DNA of 11,010 nt from Dehalococcoidia bacterium (GCA_016783225.1 JADHWZ010000058.1:1-11010), one strand, 5' to 3'; positions 1 through 9,038 are shown, counted from the first letter of the stretch. Notes: generated from the letters alone by a model not told the origin. Numbers and translations are program-made.

Positions 1-137
1 AACCCAATACTCGATTTGAAGCGGCTGCTTTCGATAAACTATTGCCAACCTCTTGAATTCAGTCCTATTCACAATATTTGCGCCATTTCGAGTCAGTCTC
101 TATCACATTCAAGCCGGAATTACCGCATGAGTCCTTG

Positions 138-2321
138 CTATGCTGAGTTTACTAACGGCTTAACTTGCCAAAGAAGATTTAGGCTAGCTACCCCTCCTGG
201 TGCCAAACTGAAGGGTAGCAGAAGGAGCAGGCAACTTGCTTGATACAACCTTTCTATGCCACCTTCGGAGTTGGAAATGCTTTCTACAGAAAAACGCCAC
301 AATTCCACTTTTGGTGTCGCAGTCAGTTCCAGTTCTATGCCCAAATGTCGATTGCCGAGGACTATATTCTCAATGTCCGCCAGTTCTCCCCAAGAATCAA
401 GGTGAGAGTCATCTAAAGTGAGCCCGGGTACTTGATAATAGGCCTGTTCATTGTGTCCGCCGCCAAGTAGGTTTACGTTCCACTCACTGCCAAAAGTCGC
501 TTGAACAGATGAACCACTCATGTTTCTCAGTTGGTAGCTTATCTCTATCTTCTCTTCTTCGGCATCCAACGTGACCTTCTTTTGCACCTCAAAGGGTAAG
601 TTCTTCCTGCGAATCTCTAGAATCCCGCTTCGTCTTAGCCAGACTCTTGCTCTGTTGCCTTTCGTCTCCACCGCAACATCATAAGGTTGGCCAGCGAAGT
701 CACCCAGATCTCTGTAGGAATTGCTGCTGAATTCCTTCAGTTTTGTGCTGGAGCTAATGAAGTGGTCAATGAGGCTGGACCGAAGATACCGGTCATAGAC
801 CAAAGGGCAAGAGGAATTCTTGTCTTTCAGTCTTATTGAGTCATGTATACCGGGAATGGCACCTTCCCCTCCCGTCTGCTTCTCACGGGCTGCCTCGGTC
901 AACACTCGATGGTAAGTCTCTGGTCTTCTGGCCACCGTGCTGAACAAGTTATAGTTGTGACGGCGAACGTCCCACTCAAAAATCGAGCCACCTTCTTCGG
1001 GGCTTAGATAAACGGAGGAAGCACTCCCATCAATCAACAGTTCCTCAGCACCATCCCCATCAAAGTCAGTCTTCCCCCATTCCAGCCACGGGCGGTCTGA
1101 GCAGAAGACCCTCCCTAACCATGAGCGGTGCTGGTGAATTATCGTGTCGGCCTTGTTCTCCGCTCGAATCAGATGACTGTAGGTAGTTGCCCGAATATCA
1201 GCCAGGTAAATCCCGCCAAAAACGCCATGCCAGTAGGGACAGTTGCATTGCGCTTTCCACAGCTCTTCGAGCCCACAATCATCCCCATTGACAGCCTGGG
1301 CCTGGTAGACCTTTCGATGGACACGGAGCATTTTCTTGTGCATTCGATTTATCTCCGGATACTTGACCAGGAAATTACGCCACAAACCAGTATGCATGAA
1401 CTGGGTCATGTCTGCACGCCCTTCATCTTGCAGGCCACGTTTAAGCTCAGCGTATTCCCACGACTTGTCAGCTGGCAATGACCACTCCAGCATTTCCTCG
1501 TAAGCCGCACAGGGCAAATAAACTCTGCCTAAAGGCGGACACCGATGGGCATACTCACCTAGCTGAACAGTATGCAGCCAGTCTTGGTTGCTTTCCAATT
1601 CGGTGAAGAACTTGTCTACCCACCGGTCTTGCCAGCAGTAGTCATACGTTCCTGGCCAGAGACCGAATTTCTCACCATCGTCACCCAGTATAGCTATCTT
1701 GTCTTCTTTTTCCGATGCTTGGTCCGCCAAATAAGCAATGACTCTGTCCACGCGATGCCAAGGTATGGAGTAACGCAAATGCTTGCTGATGGGAAACACT
1801 TTTACAAAGCAGCCTTGCTCTTCCGTGACGTAGTAACCAGAGAGGCATTTGTCATCCAGCCCTACCGACTTGAAGGCAGCGTCATCAACCAGCGTCCACT
1901 CTATGCCTGCCTCAGCCAAAACCTTTGGCAGATACGGCTCCCACACTCGCTCCGCGAGCCACAGTCCGGTCGGCTTCAAGCCAAATTCCTGATTGATGGT
2001 GGCGCTCATTTTGGCAATCTGCCCCAACTTATCAGCGTCGGGAATAGCTGGCAGAATAGCTTCATAATAGGCGCCGCCCATGATGTCTATCTGACCCCGG
2101 CTTACTAACCCGGCCAGTCGACGGAAAAACTCGGGATGACTTTGCTTCAGCCAGTCAATAAGACAACCGCTGTAATGGAGGGAAACACGGATACCAGGAT
2201 GCCTTTCCAGTGCTTCAACCATAGGTAGGTAGGCCTGGTGGTAAGCCTGCTCAAAGACCCATGGAAAGTTACCCAGTGGCTGATGGTTATGGATGGCCAG
2301 GCCAAGATATATCTGTCCCAC
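138..2321 (-). CDS. GH57 4-alpha-glucanotransferase (alpha-amylase-like), with DUF1925/DUF1926-type C-terminal regions
   Basis: This 727-residue protein probably transfers or hydrolyses alpha-1,4-glucan segments in the cytoplasm; no signal peptide is visible. The GH57 barrel is at the N-terminus: HNHQP (residues 11-15), WLAERVWEP with the likely nucleophile Glu124, and ILGDDGEKFG with the likely acid/base Asp215. These sit one residue from the catalytic Glu123 and Asp214 known for Thermococcus litoralis 4-alpha-glucanotransferase. A middle region (about 300-400) and a long beta-rich C-terminal region (about 415-720) match the DUF1925/DUF1926 arrangement of that family. It is somewhat longer than the roughly 660-residue archaeal enzyme. 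The start is GTG; an in-frame TGA lies immediately upstream (2322-2324), so translation cannot begin earlier. Only a weak GGACGA-like ribosome site is present. It is the last gene of the operon, 30 bp after the preceding GH57 gene. Transferase versus amylase activity cannot be settled from sequence alone. Confidence 0.9.
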   Translation of the reverse strand: MGQIYLGLAIHNHQPLGNFPWVFEQAYHQAYLPMVEALERHPGIRVSLHYSGCLIDWLKQSHPEFFRRLAGLVSRGQIDIMGGAYYEAILPAIPDADKLGQIAKMSATINQEFGLKPTGLWLAERVWEPYLPKVLAEAGIEWTLVDDAAFKSVGLDDKCLSGYYVTEEQGCFVKVFPISKHLRYSIPWHRVDRVIAYLADQASEKEDKIAILGDDGEKFGLWPGTYDYCWQDRWVDKFFTELESNQDWLHTVQLGEYAHRCPPLGRVYLPCAAYEEMLEWSLPADKSWEYAELKRGLQDEGRADMTQFMHTGLWRNFLVKYPEINRMHKKMLRVHRKVYQAQAVNGDDCGLEELWKAQCNCPYWHGVFGGIYLADIRATTYSHLIRAENKADTIIHQHRSWLGRVFCSDRPWLEWGKTDFDGDGAEELLIDGSASSVYLSPEEGGSIFEWDVRRHNYNLFSTVARRPETYHRVLTEAAREKQTGGEGAIPGIHDSIRLKDKNSSCPLVYDRYLRSSLIDHFISSSTKLKEFSSNSYRDLGDFAGQPYDVAVETKGNRARVWLRRSGILEIRRKNLPFEVQKKVTLDAEEEKIEISYQLRNMSGSSVQATFGSEWNVNLLGGGHNEQAYYQVPGLTLDDSHLDSWGELADIENIVLGNRHLGIELELTATPKVELWRFSVESISNSEGGIERLYQASCLLLLLPFSLAPGGVASLNLLWQVKPLVNSA

Positions 2322-2351
2322 TCATTTCGTCCAAATCTTCGCTTGACGAGG

Positions 2352-3644
2352 TCAAAGAAAAAGCCTATCGGTTATCTTGTCCCTCAGATTCCTGGCAACT
2401 ACCAACCTGTGATAGCAACCCCTCTTGACACCTTCATCAGCCTGGCTGAGATTGATGGCTCGATAGGCATTGACAATGCTCTCCCATTGCTCAAACAATC
2501 CTTTGTGAACCAAGTTGATATCCCACATAGGTCTTTGGCTTGCCCACCAAAACTGACAACTGTGCAATGCCATATCAAGCGAACCGCGAGCAATGGTGGC
2601 GCACCGTTTAGTCTCATCACTATCACTAACTTGGGTAGCTTTGTCTACAAGTTCAAAGCATATCCCCAAATGCTCCCACTGGAGACGATGGATTTCATTA
2701 TCCTTATTCATCCACAACGGATAAGGATTGCCGGCGGCCAAGTCTCCGTGAGAAGTGCTCCACGATGACTGTCTCGGTTCTATGGCTTCACCGAAGGGGA
2801 AAAGCTCCAACAGCTGGCTTACGCCCACGGCCCGCACTGCCCGAGCTATCTTGGTATCCTTGCGCCGAGAACTCCGCTGATAAGCTGAGACTGTTGCCTG
2901 CTTCGAGGCAGCCAAGCCCTCGTTTGAAGGTTGGACTCGCCTGTACACCTCAGCAAGAAATAACTCCTCCCAGCGTTTGATATGGTGACCAAAGGTTTCA
3001 GCATCCGTAGCTGTGACGACATATATCTCCTCTCTATCTCCTTTGATCCGCATCAAGTTGTCCAAAAACTCCGATGGCCCTGCGCTTTCAAAAGATATTT
3101 TGTTGCTGACTACGTCGTCACGAAAGAACGTTGCCAGACGCTCGCCGTCGCATTCGACATAGTGAATCATATCCACTGGCCAGCTATTGGGGCAGGCAAC
3201 CCCACTCAGTGTAATCCACTGATGGCCAGAATTCACTATCGGCGACACTATTTCCTTACCGTAGCACATCTCAGGCGAGAAAAAGCCTTGCGGCTTGTAG
3301 ACCTTGCCCAAGAAACGTCTATTGGTTTTTACATTGAGTTGAATTTGCCTGTCTATCTCTCTTCGAGGAATAAGTGGCAGGATAGGATGATATTTGCCAC
3401 TACCGGTGAACTCTATCTGACCCCTCTTGGCCAGCTGGACAAGTCCGTCGATAACATCGTCATGCCCACAGTCGTGAAGCATCTCAGTAAGGACACCACT
3501 GATATTCACTGTGACTTTGGCATGAGGATATTGGAGCAAAACCTTTAACAGTGGCCGGTAAGATTCATCGCAAATCTTATGTAAAACACCGGGGGATTGA
3601 GTCGGCGGCTGATAAAAATGGAGAAGCTGTGCCCAGTAAATCAT
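2352..3644 (-). CDS. Uncharacterised GH57 family glycoside hydrolase
   Basis: This 430-residue protein has a GH57 catalytic barrel and no signal peptide, so it probably acts on cytoplasmic alpha-glucans. Visible motifs are LHFYQPP (residues 8-14, the HQP-like region 1), GFFSPEMCYG with probable nucleophile Glu125, and TATDAETFGHH with probable acid/base Asp214. The stretch CQFWWAS...MWDI near residue 365 resembles the C-terminal helical part of several GH57 amylase-like proteins. It is much shorter than its downstream neighbour and lacks the DUF1925/DUF1926-type tail. Its ATG overlaps the stop of the ROK kinase gene by four bases (ATGA, 3641-3644), which implies translational coupling. Family membership and intact catalytic pair are clear; the reaction is not. 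Alpha-amylase-like, maltogenic or debranching activity are all possible. Operon position argues for glycogen turnover. Confidence 0.85.
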   Translation of the reverse strand: MIYWAQLLHFYQPPTQSPGVLHKICDESYRPLLKVLLQYPHAKVTVNISGVLTEMLHDCGHDDVIDGLVQLAKRGQIEFTGSGKYHPILPLIPRREIDRQIQLNVKTNRRFLGKVYKPQGFFSPEMCYGKEIVSPIVNSGHQWITLSGVACPNSWPVDMIHYVECDGERLATFFRDDVVSNKISFESAGPSEFLDNLMRIKGDREEIYVVTATDAETFGHHIKRWEELFLAEVYRRVQPSNEGLAASKQATVSAYQRSSRRKDTKIARAVRAVGVSQLLELFPFGEAIEPRQSSWSTSHGDLAAGNPYPLWMNKDNEIHRLQWEHLGICFELVDKATQVSDSDETKRCATIARGSLDMALHSCQFWWASQRPMWDINLVHKGLFEQWESIVNAYRAINLSQADEGVKRGCYHRLVVARNLRDKITDRLFL

Positions 3645-4633
3645 GTATCTGCGTTCCGGTCTAGTCGCTCAAAAGCATAAGCAGCAGCACCCGCTATCCC
3701 TGCATTGCTACCGAGGCGGGCCCGAACGATGCGCACTGTGCGGGCTGGCAACTGAAAAGCTCTCTCTTTCACTACCTTCCGGGCTGGTTCAAGCAGCATG
3801 TCTCCCATTTGGGACAAGCCGCCACCAATAACAATCAACTCAGGATTGAAGATATTGACCAGATTTGCCAAGCCAATGCCCAAGTAATTGCCGGCGTTAG
3901 CCACCACATCGCAGGCTAGGTGATCACCTTGCCTGGCTGCCAAGGCTACTGTCTCAGCGGTAATGCTCTCAAGCCTACCCTCAGCCAGTTGAGCGATAGA
4001 GCTTATCTCGCCTTGATTTAGACGCCTCACTGCTTCTCTGGCCACCGCTGTGCCCGAAGCCAGAGCCTCCAGGCAACCCACGTTGCCGCAATTACATTGC
4101 GGCCCGTTAGCTTCTATTGTCATATGTCCTATTTCTCCGGCGCAGCCATTAGCTCCAGAATAAAGCTCGCCACCTATGATGATACCCCCGCCAATACCTG
4201 TGCTTACCGTGAGATAGACCAAATTATCTACTCCCCTCCCAGCTCCGAAACGGTGCTCTCCCAAAGCAGCAGCGCTGGCGTCATTAATGAGATAAGCAGC
4301 TACGCCCAATCTATCAGCCAGAATATCACGCAAAGGAACATCTCGCCACTCAGGCAAATTGGGAGAAGTAGTTATAATCCCTTTTTCGGTGTCCAAGATT
4401 CCAGCAGCAGCAACGCCAATGCCACTCAGTTCGGACATTCTCAGCTTGGCTTTGGCCGTAGCCCCGTCCACAGCAGATAATAACCTATCAACTATTGCTT
4501 CAGGGCCTTCGTCAGCCAGAGTCAAGCAGTAGTTCCGAGATACTATTTTGCCCCCGGGAAGGACTGTCGCAGTGATAATCTTAGTACCACCCAAATCCAC
4601 AGCTAAAACTGGCCCGCGCCTACGTCCTTGCAC
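3641..4633 (-). CDS. ROK family glucokinase
   Basis: This 330-residue ROK (repressor/ORF/kinase) sugar kinase most likely phosphorylates glucose to glucose-6-phosphate with ATP. The phosphate-binding motif DLGGTK is at residues 13-18. The catalytic Asp118 lies in INDASAAALGE, and STGIGGGII follows at about 144-152. The metal-binding part has GEIGH (His170) and the zinc motif CNCGNVGCLE with Cys180, Cys182 and Cys187. No N-terminal helix-turn-helix is present, so it is a kinase and not a NagC/XylR-type repressor. The predicted start is GTG, giving a 14-nt overlap with the end of glgA; a GGAG sits about 10 nt upstream. An internal start just before AVDLGGTK cannot be excluded. In this operon it would recover glucose freed from glycogen by the GH57 enzymes. 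Mannose, fructose or N-acyl sugars are alternative substrates in the family. Confidence 0.9.
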   Translation of the reverse strand: MQGRRRGPVLAVDLGGTKIITATVLPGGKIVSRNYCLTLADEGPEAIVDRLLSAVDGATAKAKLRMSELSGIGVAAAGILDTEKGIITTSPNLPEWRDVPLRDILADRLGVAAYLINDASAAALGEHRFGAGRGVDNLVYLTVSTGIGGGIIIGGELYSGANGCAGEIGHMTIEANGPQCNCGNVGCLEALASGTAVAREAVRRLNQGEISSIAQLAEGRLESITAETVALAARQGDHLACDVVANAGNYLGIGLANLVNIFNPELIVIGGGLSQMGDMLLEPARKVVKERAFQLPARTVRIVRARLGSNAGIAGAAAYAFERLDRNADT

Positions 4634-6053
4634 AGCCTTTTAACTCCAAAGCCCTGTGATAAAGAGCCTGATACTTCTCGGCGGAAGATCCCCAAGAGAA
4701 GTCGAGGGCCATTATTCGTCGCATCACCTTATTCCAGCCTTCCCTGTCTTTATAGGCATCCACCGCTCGCTGGACCGCGATTGACATGGCTTCCGAATCG
4801 TAGTCCCGAAAGACAAAGCCGCTACCCTCATTCAGGTCTTCCGTCAAATCCCGGACAGTGTCGGCCAAGCCGCCAGTGTGGCGAACTACCGGTACAGCCC
4901 CATAGCGCATAGCGATGAGTTGCCCAAGACCGCACGGTTCGAATCGGGACGGCATCAAGAATATGTCGCAACCGGCATAGATAAGATGGGCAAGGACATC
5001 ATCAAAAGTCAGAAAAGCGGCCAGCTGACTAGAATATCTGTCCGCCGCTTGTTTGAGTAAGCCATGATAGCGCTCTGTGCCTCTGCCCAAGATAACAATC
5101 TGGGCCTGCGTCTTCCGCAGCAAGGAATTGAGACTCTCTGCTAAGATGTCTAGACCTTTCTGCTCATCGAGGCGTGATACCATGCCAATAAGAGGTATTT
5201 CACTATTCTCGGGCAGCCCCGCTTGCCTCTGCAGCGCCAGCTTATTGGCAACCCTTTTACCCAGTGTTGAAGCATCGTAGTTGGCCGGTATCAAAGGGTC
5301 AGTGGCTGGGCTATACTCCTCGTAATCTAATCCGTTAACTATGCCAAAGAGTCTCTCCTGTCGGTAACGTAGGAGCACGTCAAGCCCCTCTCCATATTCC
5401 GTCGTCAAAATCTCTTTGGCATAGGTTTCGCTAACCGTAGTCACCATGTCAGCCCAGAGAATTCCCTGGCTAATGAAATTCAGTAGCGGCTCCGGTGCAT
5501 CCGCTGGCCATGATTGCCAATCTTCTTTCAGCCCAGAATCAGACCAGAAACCAGCGTCGAAAGCCCCTTGATAAGCCAAATTGTGAATGGTGAAAAGCGA
5601 GATATAACGATAGTTATTCCTTATCAGCCATAAAGGAATCAACGCCGTGTGCCAGTCATGGCAATGGATTATCTCCGGCTGCCAGTTCAATCTAGGCAGC
5701 ATCTCCAAAACGGCCCGACAGAAGAGGAAAAAACGTTCCAGCACATCTTGGCCGTATACCTCACCGGAATTGGAGAAATTGTCACTATCCACCAAATAAA
5801 CCTTGACTTTACCGCCAAGGTCTGTACTTCTTAAAGCCACTGCCTTAGCGGTCTTCATTACCCGCACATCGAAATCATCAATCACGGGCGTCACAGGATA
5901 TTTGGCAGCATCTATGACCCCATACCTTGGCATCATTACGCGCACGTCGTTTCCCAGTCTAGTCAGAGCTTCAGGGAGAGAACCGATGACATCGGCCAAG
6001 CCACCCACCTTGGCCAGTGGAGCAACTTCAGCAGCAACGAAGAGGACCCTCAT
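4620..6053 (-). CDS. glgA: Glycogen synthase (ADP-glucose, GT5)
   Basis: This 477-residue bacterial glycogen synthase transfers glucose from ADP-glucose to the non-reducing end of an alpha-1,4-glucan. The N-terminal Rossmann domain opens with the ADP-glucose-binding signature KVGGLADV (Lys15). HCHDWHT is at 130-136 and FTIHNLAYQG at 154-163. The C-terminal Rossmann domain contains GIVNGLDYEEYSP (237-249), VSRLDEQKGLD (292-302) and SRFEPCGLGQ (369-378, with the conserved Glu372 of the GT5 active site), followed by HTGGLADTV. Length matches the family norm. The ATG directly abuts the TGA of the branching-enzyme gene (TGAATG, no spacer). The nearest purine-rich element, GAGAGGG, is about 12 nt away, so initiation may depend on ribosomes finishing the upstream gene. 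The 3' end overlaps the ROK kinase by 14 nt. No truncation or missing key residue is seen. Confidence 0.96.
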   Translation of the reverse strand: MRVLFVAAEVAPLAKVGGLADVIGSLPEALTRLGNDVRVMMPRYGVIDAAKYPVTPVIDDFDVRVMKTAKAVALRSTDLGGKVKVYLVDSDNFSNSGEVYGQDVLERFFLFCRAVLEMLPRLNWQPEIIHCHDWHTALIPLWLIRNNYRYISLFTIHNLAYQGAFDAGFWSDSGLKEDWQSWPADAPEPLLNFISQGILWADMVTTVSETYAKEILTTEYGEGLDVLLRYRQERLFGIVNGLDYEEYSPATDPLIPANYDASTLGKRVANKLALQRQAGLPENSEIPLIGMVSRLDEQKGLDILAESLNSLLRKTQAQIVILGRGTERYHGLLKQAADRYSSQLAAFLTFDDVLAHLIYAGCDIFLMPSRFEPCGLGQLIAMRYGAVPVVRHTGGLADTVRDLTEDLNEGSGFVFRDYDSEAMSIAVQRAVDAYKDREGWNKVMRRIMALDFSWGSSAEKYQALYHRALELKGCART

Positions 6054-7739
6054 TCAGTGGTCTGACCCTCTCTTCGCCAGGGAACGATAATCAATATTGG
6101 GGAAAATTTTGTCCAGCTCCCATAACTGGCGGCACAGAGCCAAGGCCGACCCATATACCTGCTCTGATTCAGCGATATCGGCCATTTGCTGAAAACGATT
6201 GACATGCTCCAGAAAGCGGTCTTTGGCATAGGCCGCGGCTTGACCTGTAGTGATTAAGAAAGGCCAGTCGCTGGACTGCAGCAGAAGCAATTCTCTGGCC
6301 GCCTGATTCAGAATTTCCACCAGCGCCCCATCGGCTTGAGGACATCTGGCCACTAGCTCTTCCATCCTCAACTCCGCCGAGTGAATAATCGGCCACATCC
6401 AGTCAGTATCGGCATTCTGCCAGGTAAAATGACCACCACCCACCCCCCAGGAGCTTTCGGGTAAGGCTAGCACATCCTCTGGCGGATGCTCACCTATGAA
6501 CTCACCGGCAGTAGTCAATTGTACTAACTCACTTTGGCTAAGATGCTGCAAGACTTGTTTTACCCAGTCGACCCCCTCAAACCACCAGTGTCCAAAAAGC
6601 TCGGTATCGTAAGCGGCAGCGATGATACCGAACTTGCCACTCTCCTGGTAGAAGTTGACCATTAAGTCTTCAACCAAGTGAGCGTAGTGAGAACTGTGTT
6701 CAGCAACTCGCTGCGCCGCCCAATAGGGATCATAGTATTCCTTCTGACCCAAATCCACGCCAGTTCCGGTTAGCTTCCAGTAGTGAAGTCCGGACACACC
6801 ATCCTTCTTGTGAAACTCCCTATAGTTGTAATCGCCAGGGTAACCCCATTCGGCAGACCAGACTTGCATGCTGGTGCGATCGTTCCTGCCGATGACAGCT
6901 ACTTGCGGAGTCTGCACCCAGTAAGGCAGGTAGGTGGTTCTCTCCGTCGGTTCAGAATACTCAGCCAAAGGCATTACGTAACGTCGCGATATATCAGCGT
7001 AAGGCCCAATAACCTCTTCCTTGGCTTTGCCTACCGGATTGCCACCCTCCACAGTATGAGTTTCAGCAAAGAAACAACTTATGCCGAGTTCGCCCAGAAA
7101 AGCCTCCAAGCCAGGCCTAATGTGGCTCTCACTCTGACTGCCAGCATGATACGCAGGGCGATAGCCACACTCCGGAAGCCAGATGGAAGACGGGGTCATG
7201 CCAAAATGGCGTTCATAGCTTGCTTTGCCCACCTGCAGTTGACCATAAATGGAAGAATCACGTTCCAGCAATGGCAAATATGCATGTGTAGCTGCACCAG
7301 TAGCTATCTCTACATATCCTTCGTCTTGCAGTTGCTTCAATGCAGAAATTATATTTCGGTCAAATCTCTCATTAAAACTGGCCAGTATCTGCCGATACCT
7401 GTCAAGATAAAACTGAGCCAGATACTGAAGGTGGCCTTCGCAGGTGTTATCAAAACGCCTTACATCTTCCTGAGCCCGGCGAATTCTGTCCTTTATGAAT
7501 TCCTCCATGTGGGTAATTACCAATGAGTCGGATAGCTGCTCAACTAGAACCGGGGTAAGACCCAGAGTTAACTTGAAAGAGCAGCCTTCTTGTCTTAAAT
7601 CATAGAGGGCATCAAGCAGAGGAATATAGGTTGCCAAGGCTGCCTCATGAAGCCACTCTTCACCATGCGGCCAACGCCCGGCCCTGCGGCAATAAGGAAG
7701 ATGGCTATGCAAAACAAAGGTAAAAGCTCCGACTTTCAT
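6054..7739 (-). CDS. GH57 1,4-alpha-glucan branching enzyme
   Basis: This 561-residue enzyme most likely forms alpha-1,6 branches by cutting an alpha-1,4 chain and transferring the piece. It is the GH57 counterpart of GH13 GlgB, as known for Thermus and Thermococcus. The barrel starts with HSHLPY (11-16). The probable nucleophile is Glu190 in SIWLPECGYRP and the acid/base is Asp378 in AAYDTELFGHWWFEG. The C-terminal helical region (about 420-550) carries HFTWQNADTDWMWPIIHSAE, the DUF1957-type region typical of branching enzymes and not of GH57 amylases. Length is in the usual 500-560 range. The ATG has a good ribosome site, AGGAG with a 6-nt spacer, whose first bases overlap the glgC stop codon. 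It lies between glgC and glgA, as expected for a glycogen branching enzyme. A hydrolytic GH57 role is less likely. Confidence 0.92.
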   Translation of the reverse strand: MKVGAFTFVLHSHLPYCRRAGRWPHGEEWLHEAALATYIPLLDALYDLRQEGCSFKLTLGLTPVLVEQLSDSLVITHMEEFIKDRIRRAQEDVRRFDNTCEGHLQYLAQFYLDRYRQILASFNERFDRNIISALKQLQDEGYVEIATGAATHAYLPLLERDSSIYGQLQVGKASYERHFGMTPSSIWLPECGYRPAYHAGSQSESHIRPGLEAFLGELGISCFFAETHTVEGGNPVGKAKEEVIGPYADISRRYVMPLAEYSEPTERTTYLPYWVQTPQVAVIGRNDRTSMQVWSAEWGYPGDYNYREFHKKDGVSGLHYWKLTGTGVDLGQKEYYDPYWAAQRVAEHSSHYAHLVEDLMVNFYQESGKFGIIAAAYDTELFGHWWFEGVDWVKQVLQHLSQSELVQLTTAGEFIGEHPPEDVLALPESSWGVGGGHFTWQNADTDWMWPIIHSAELRMEELVARCPQADGALVEILNQAARELLLLQSSDWPFLITTGQAAAYAKDRFLEHVNRFQQMADIAESEQVYGSALALCRQLWELDKIFPNIDYRSLAKRGSDH

Positions 7740-7745
7740 CTTTCT

Positions 7746-7750
7746 CTCCT
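7746..7750 (-). promoter_or_regulatory. Ribosome binding site of the GH57 branching enzyme, overlapping the glgC stop
   Basis: On the minus strand AGGAG lies 6 nt before the ATG at 7739. Its first two bases are the last two of the glgC TAG stop (7749-7751). This fixes the start and links termination of glgC to initiation of the next gene. Confidence 0.75.
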
Positions 7751-9029
7751 ACATTGGATGGCGCCCTGGGCTTTTCTTGGCCACACTGTCTCCACTGGAG
7801 ATAACCTTGGAGATGAAATCAGTACTTTCCACCCAACAGCCAATCCTGCAATTGCGCCCGACTTTGACATCACTCGGTATTTTGGCGCCCTTGCCCACCA
7901 CGGTGATACCACTATTCAGGAATTCCGGCTCCTCTCGATTGGCTGTAAGGTCGTCGCCATAACCGACATAGCATGCTGGACTAACCCAAACCTGCTTATC
8001 AACAATACACCGGTCAACCATAGCCCCTTTGCCTACAGTGACACCTTCAAAGACAATCGAGTCTTTTACCATGGCGTTTTCTTCAACAAACACCCTTGGC
8101 GAAATAACCGAGTTCTGCACCCGACCATTGATGATAGCGCCATTAGACACCAGACATCTAGCTACCTCCGCCTTTGGTCCAAGCTTGACCGGGGGCACAA
8201 TACGCCGCACAGTCCGGACTTCGGTTTCTGGATCATAAAGGTTTAGCTCAGGCAAATCGACGATTAATTCCATGTTAGCCCGCCAATACGATTCAACAGT
8301 GCCCACATCCCGCCAGTAGCCGCGAAACCTATAGCCATAGACCCTGTATTTTCCGATAATCTCCGGCAGAATATCGTGTCCGAAATCATGACCACCTTTC
8401 TTTTGGGCATCTTCTTGCAGACACTCCATAAGAGCGTTCTTGCTAAAGATGTATATACCCATGGAAGCAAGATCGCTCTTAGCAGTCTTGGGTTTCTCTT
8501 CAAAACTGACTACACGCTCATTATGGTCGAGAGTAATAATCCCGAATCTTGAAATCTCCGATGAGGGCACTTCGGTTACCCCGACAGTAACATCGGCGCG
8601 TCTATTGCGATGAGCAGCTATAACATGGTCATAGCGCATGGTATAAACGTGGTCGCCAGACAATATGAGGACTTCATCCACTCTCTGATCCTGCAAATAA
8701 TAGAGGTTTTGGTATACAGCATCGGCTGTGCCTTTGTACCAGTCCCGGCTTGAGCGACTCAAGAAGGGCTGGAGTAAGACAACGCTGCCAGCAGTCCTAT
8801 CTAGATCCCAGGGCCTGCCAATCCCGATATGGCGAGCCAGGGAACGAGGATTAAATTGGGTCAGAACAGCCACATTGCAAATCCCGGAGTTGGCGCAGTT
8901 GCTTAGGGAGAAATCGATGATGCGGTATTCGCCACCAAAAGGTACTGCCGGCTTGGCCCTTTCCTCAGCCAGGACACTCAGCCGTTCACTCGCACCACCG
9001 GCCAGAATCATAGCTATTACCCGGTTCAT
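7749..9029 (-). CDS. glgC: Glucose-1-phosphate adenylyltransferase (ADP-glucose pyrophosphorylase)
   Basis: This 426-residue enzyme makes ADP-glucose from glucose-1-phosphate and ATP, the committed step of bacterial glycogen synthesis. The N-terminal nucleotidyltransferase domain shows [11 protein letters not shown] (7-17) and [10 protein letters not shown] (24-33). [50 protein letters not shown] and [15 protein letters not shown] follow, all hallmark GlgC positions. From about residue 290 the chain turns into a left-handed beta-helix with short hexapeptide-like repeats such as [12 protein letters not shown]. The usual Gly-rich loop reads GGASERL instead of the GGxGxRL of enterobacteria. Length is normal. 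The ATG has GGGGA 9 nt upstream and a strong predicted promoter at 9053-9081, so glgC is the first gene of the operon. Allosteric control is usual in the family, but the effector cannot be read from this sequence. Confidence 0.97.
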   Translation of the reverse strand: MNRVIAMILAGGASERLSVLAEERAKPAVPFGGEYRIIDFSLSNCANSGICNVAVLTQFNPRSLARHIGIGRPWDLDRTAGSVVLLQPFLSRSSRDWYKGTADAVYQNLYYLQDQRVDEVLILSGDHVYTMRYDHVIAAHRNRRADVTVGVTEVPSSEISRFGIITLDHNERVVSFEEKPKTAKSDLASMGIYIFSKNALMECLQEDAQKKGGHDFGHDILPEIIGKYRVYGYRFRGYWRDVGTVESYWRANMELIVDLPELNLYDPETEVRTVRRIVPPVKLGPKAEVARCLVSNGAIINGRVQNSVISPRVFVEENAMVKDSIVFEGVTVGKGAMVDRCIVDKQVWVSPACYVGYGDDLTANREEPEFLNSGITVVGKGAKIPSDVKVGRNCRIGCWVESTDFISKVISSGDSVAKKSPGRHPM

Positions 9030-9038
9030 CTCATCTTG

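Noticed and set aside
1..137. Minus-strand frame from GTG at 72 to the left edge, and a plus-strand frame from 16
   Set aside because: No Shine-Dalgarno site for the first; the second runs into the end of the glucanotransferase gene. Neither translation is recognisable. No terminator hairpin was found here either.
1572..2108. Plus-strand open frame of 178 codons inside the glucanotransferase gene
   Set aside because: It is antisense to a well-supported GH57 catalytic region, and its translation shows no recognisable domain.
2238..3548. Several plus-strand open frames of 71-188 codons across the 430-residue GH57 gene
   Set aside because: They are mirror frames of a gene with clear catalytic motifs; no ribosome sites or domain-like composition.
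6783..8246. Plus-strand open frames of about 247 and 199 codons opposite the branching enzyme and glgC
   Set aside because: Both lie antisense to genes with family-wide conserved motifs; composition looks like a translated complement.
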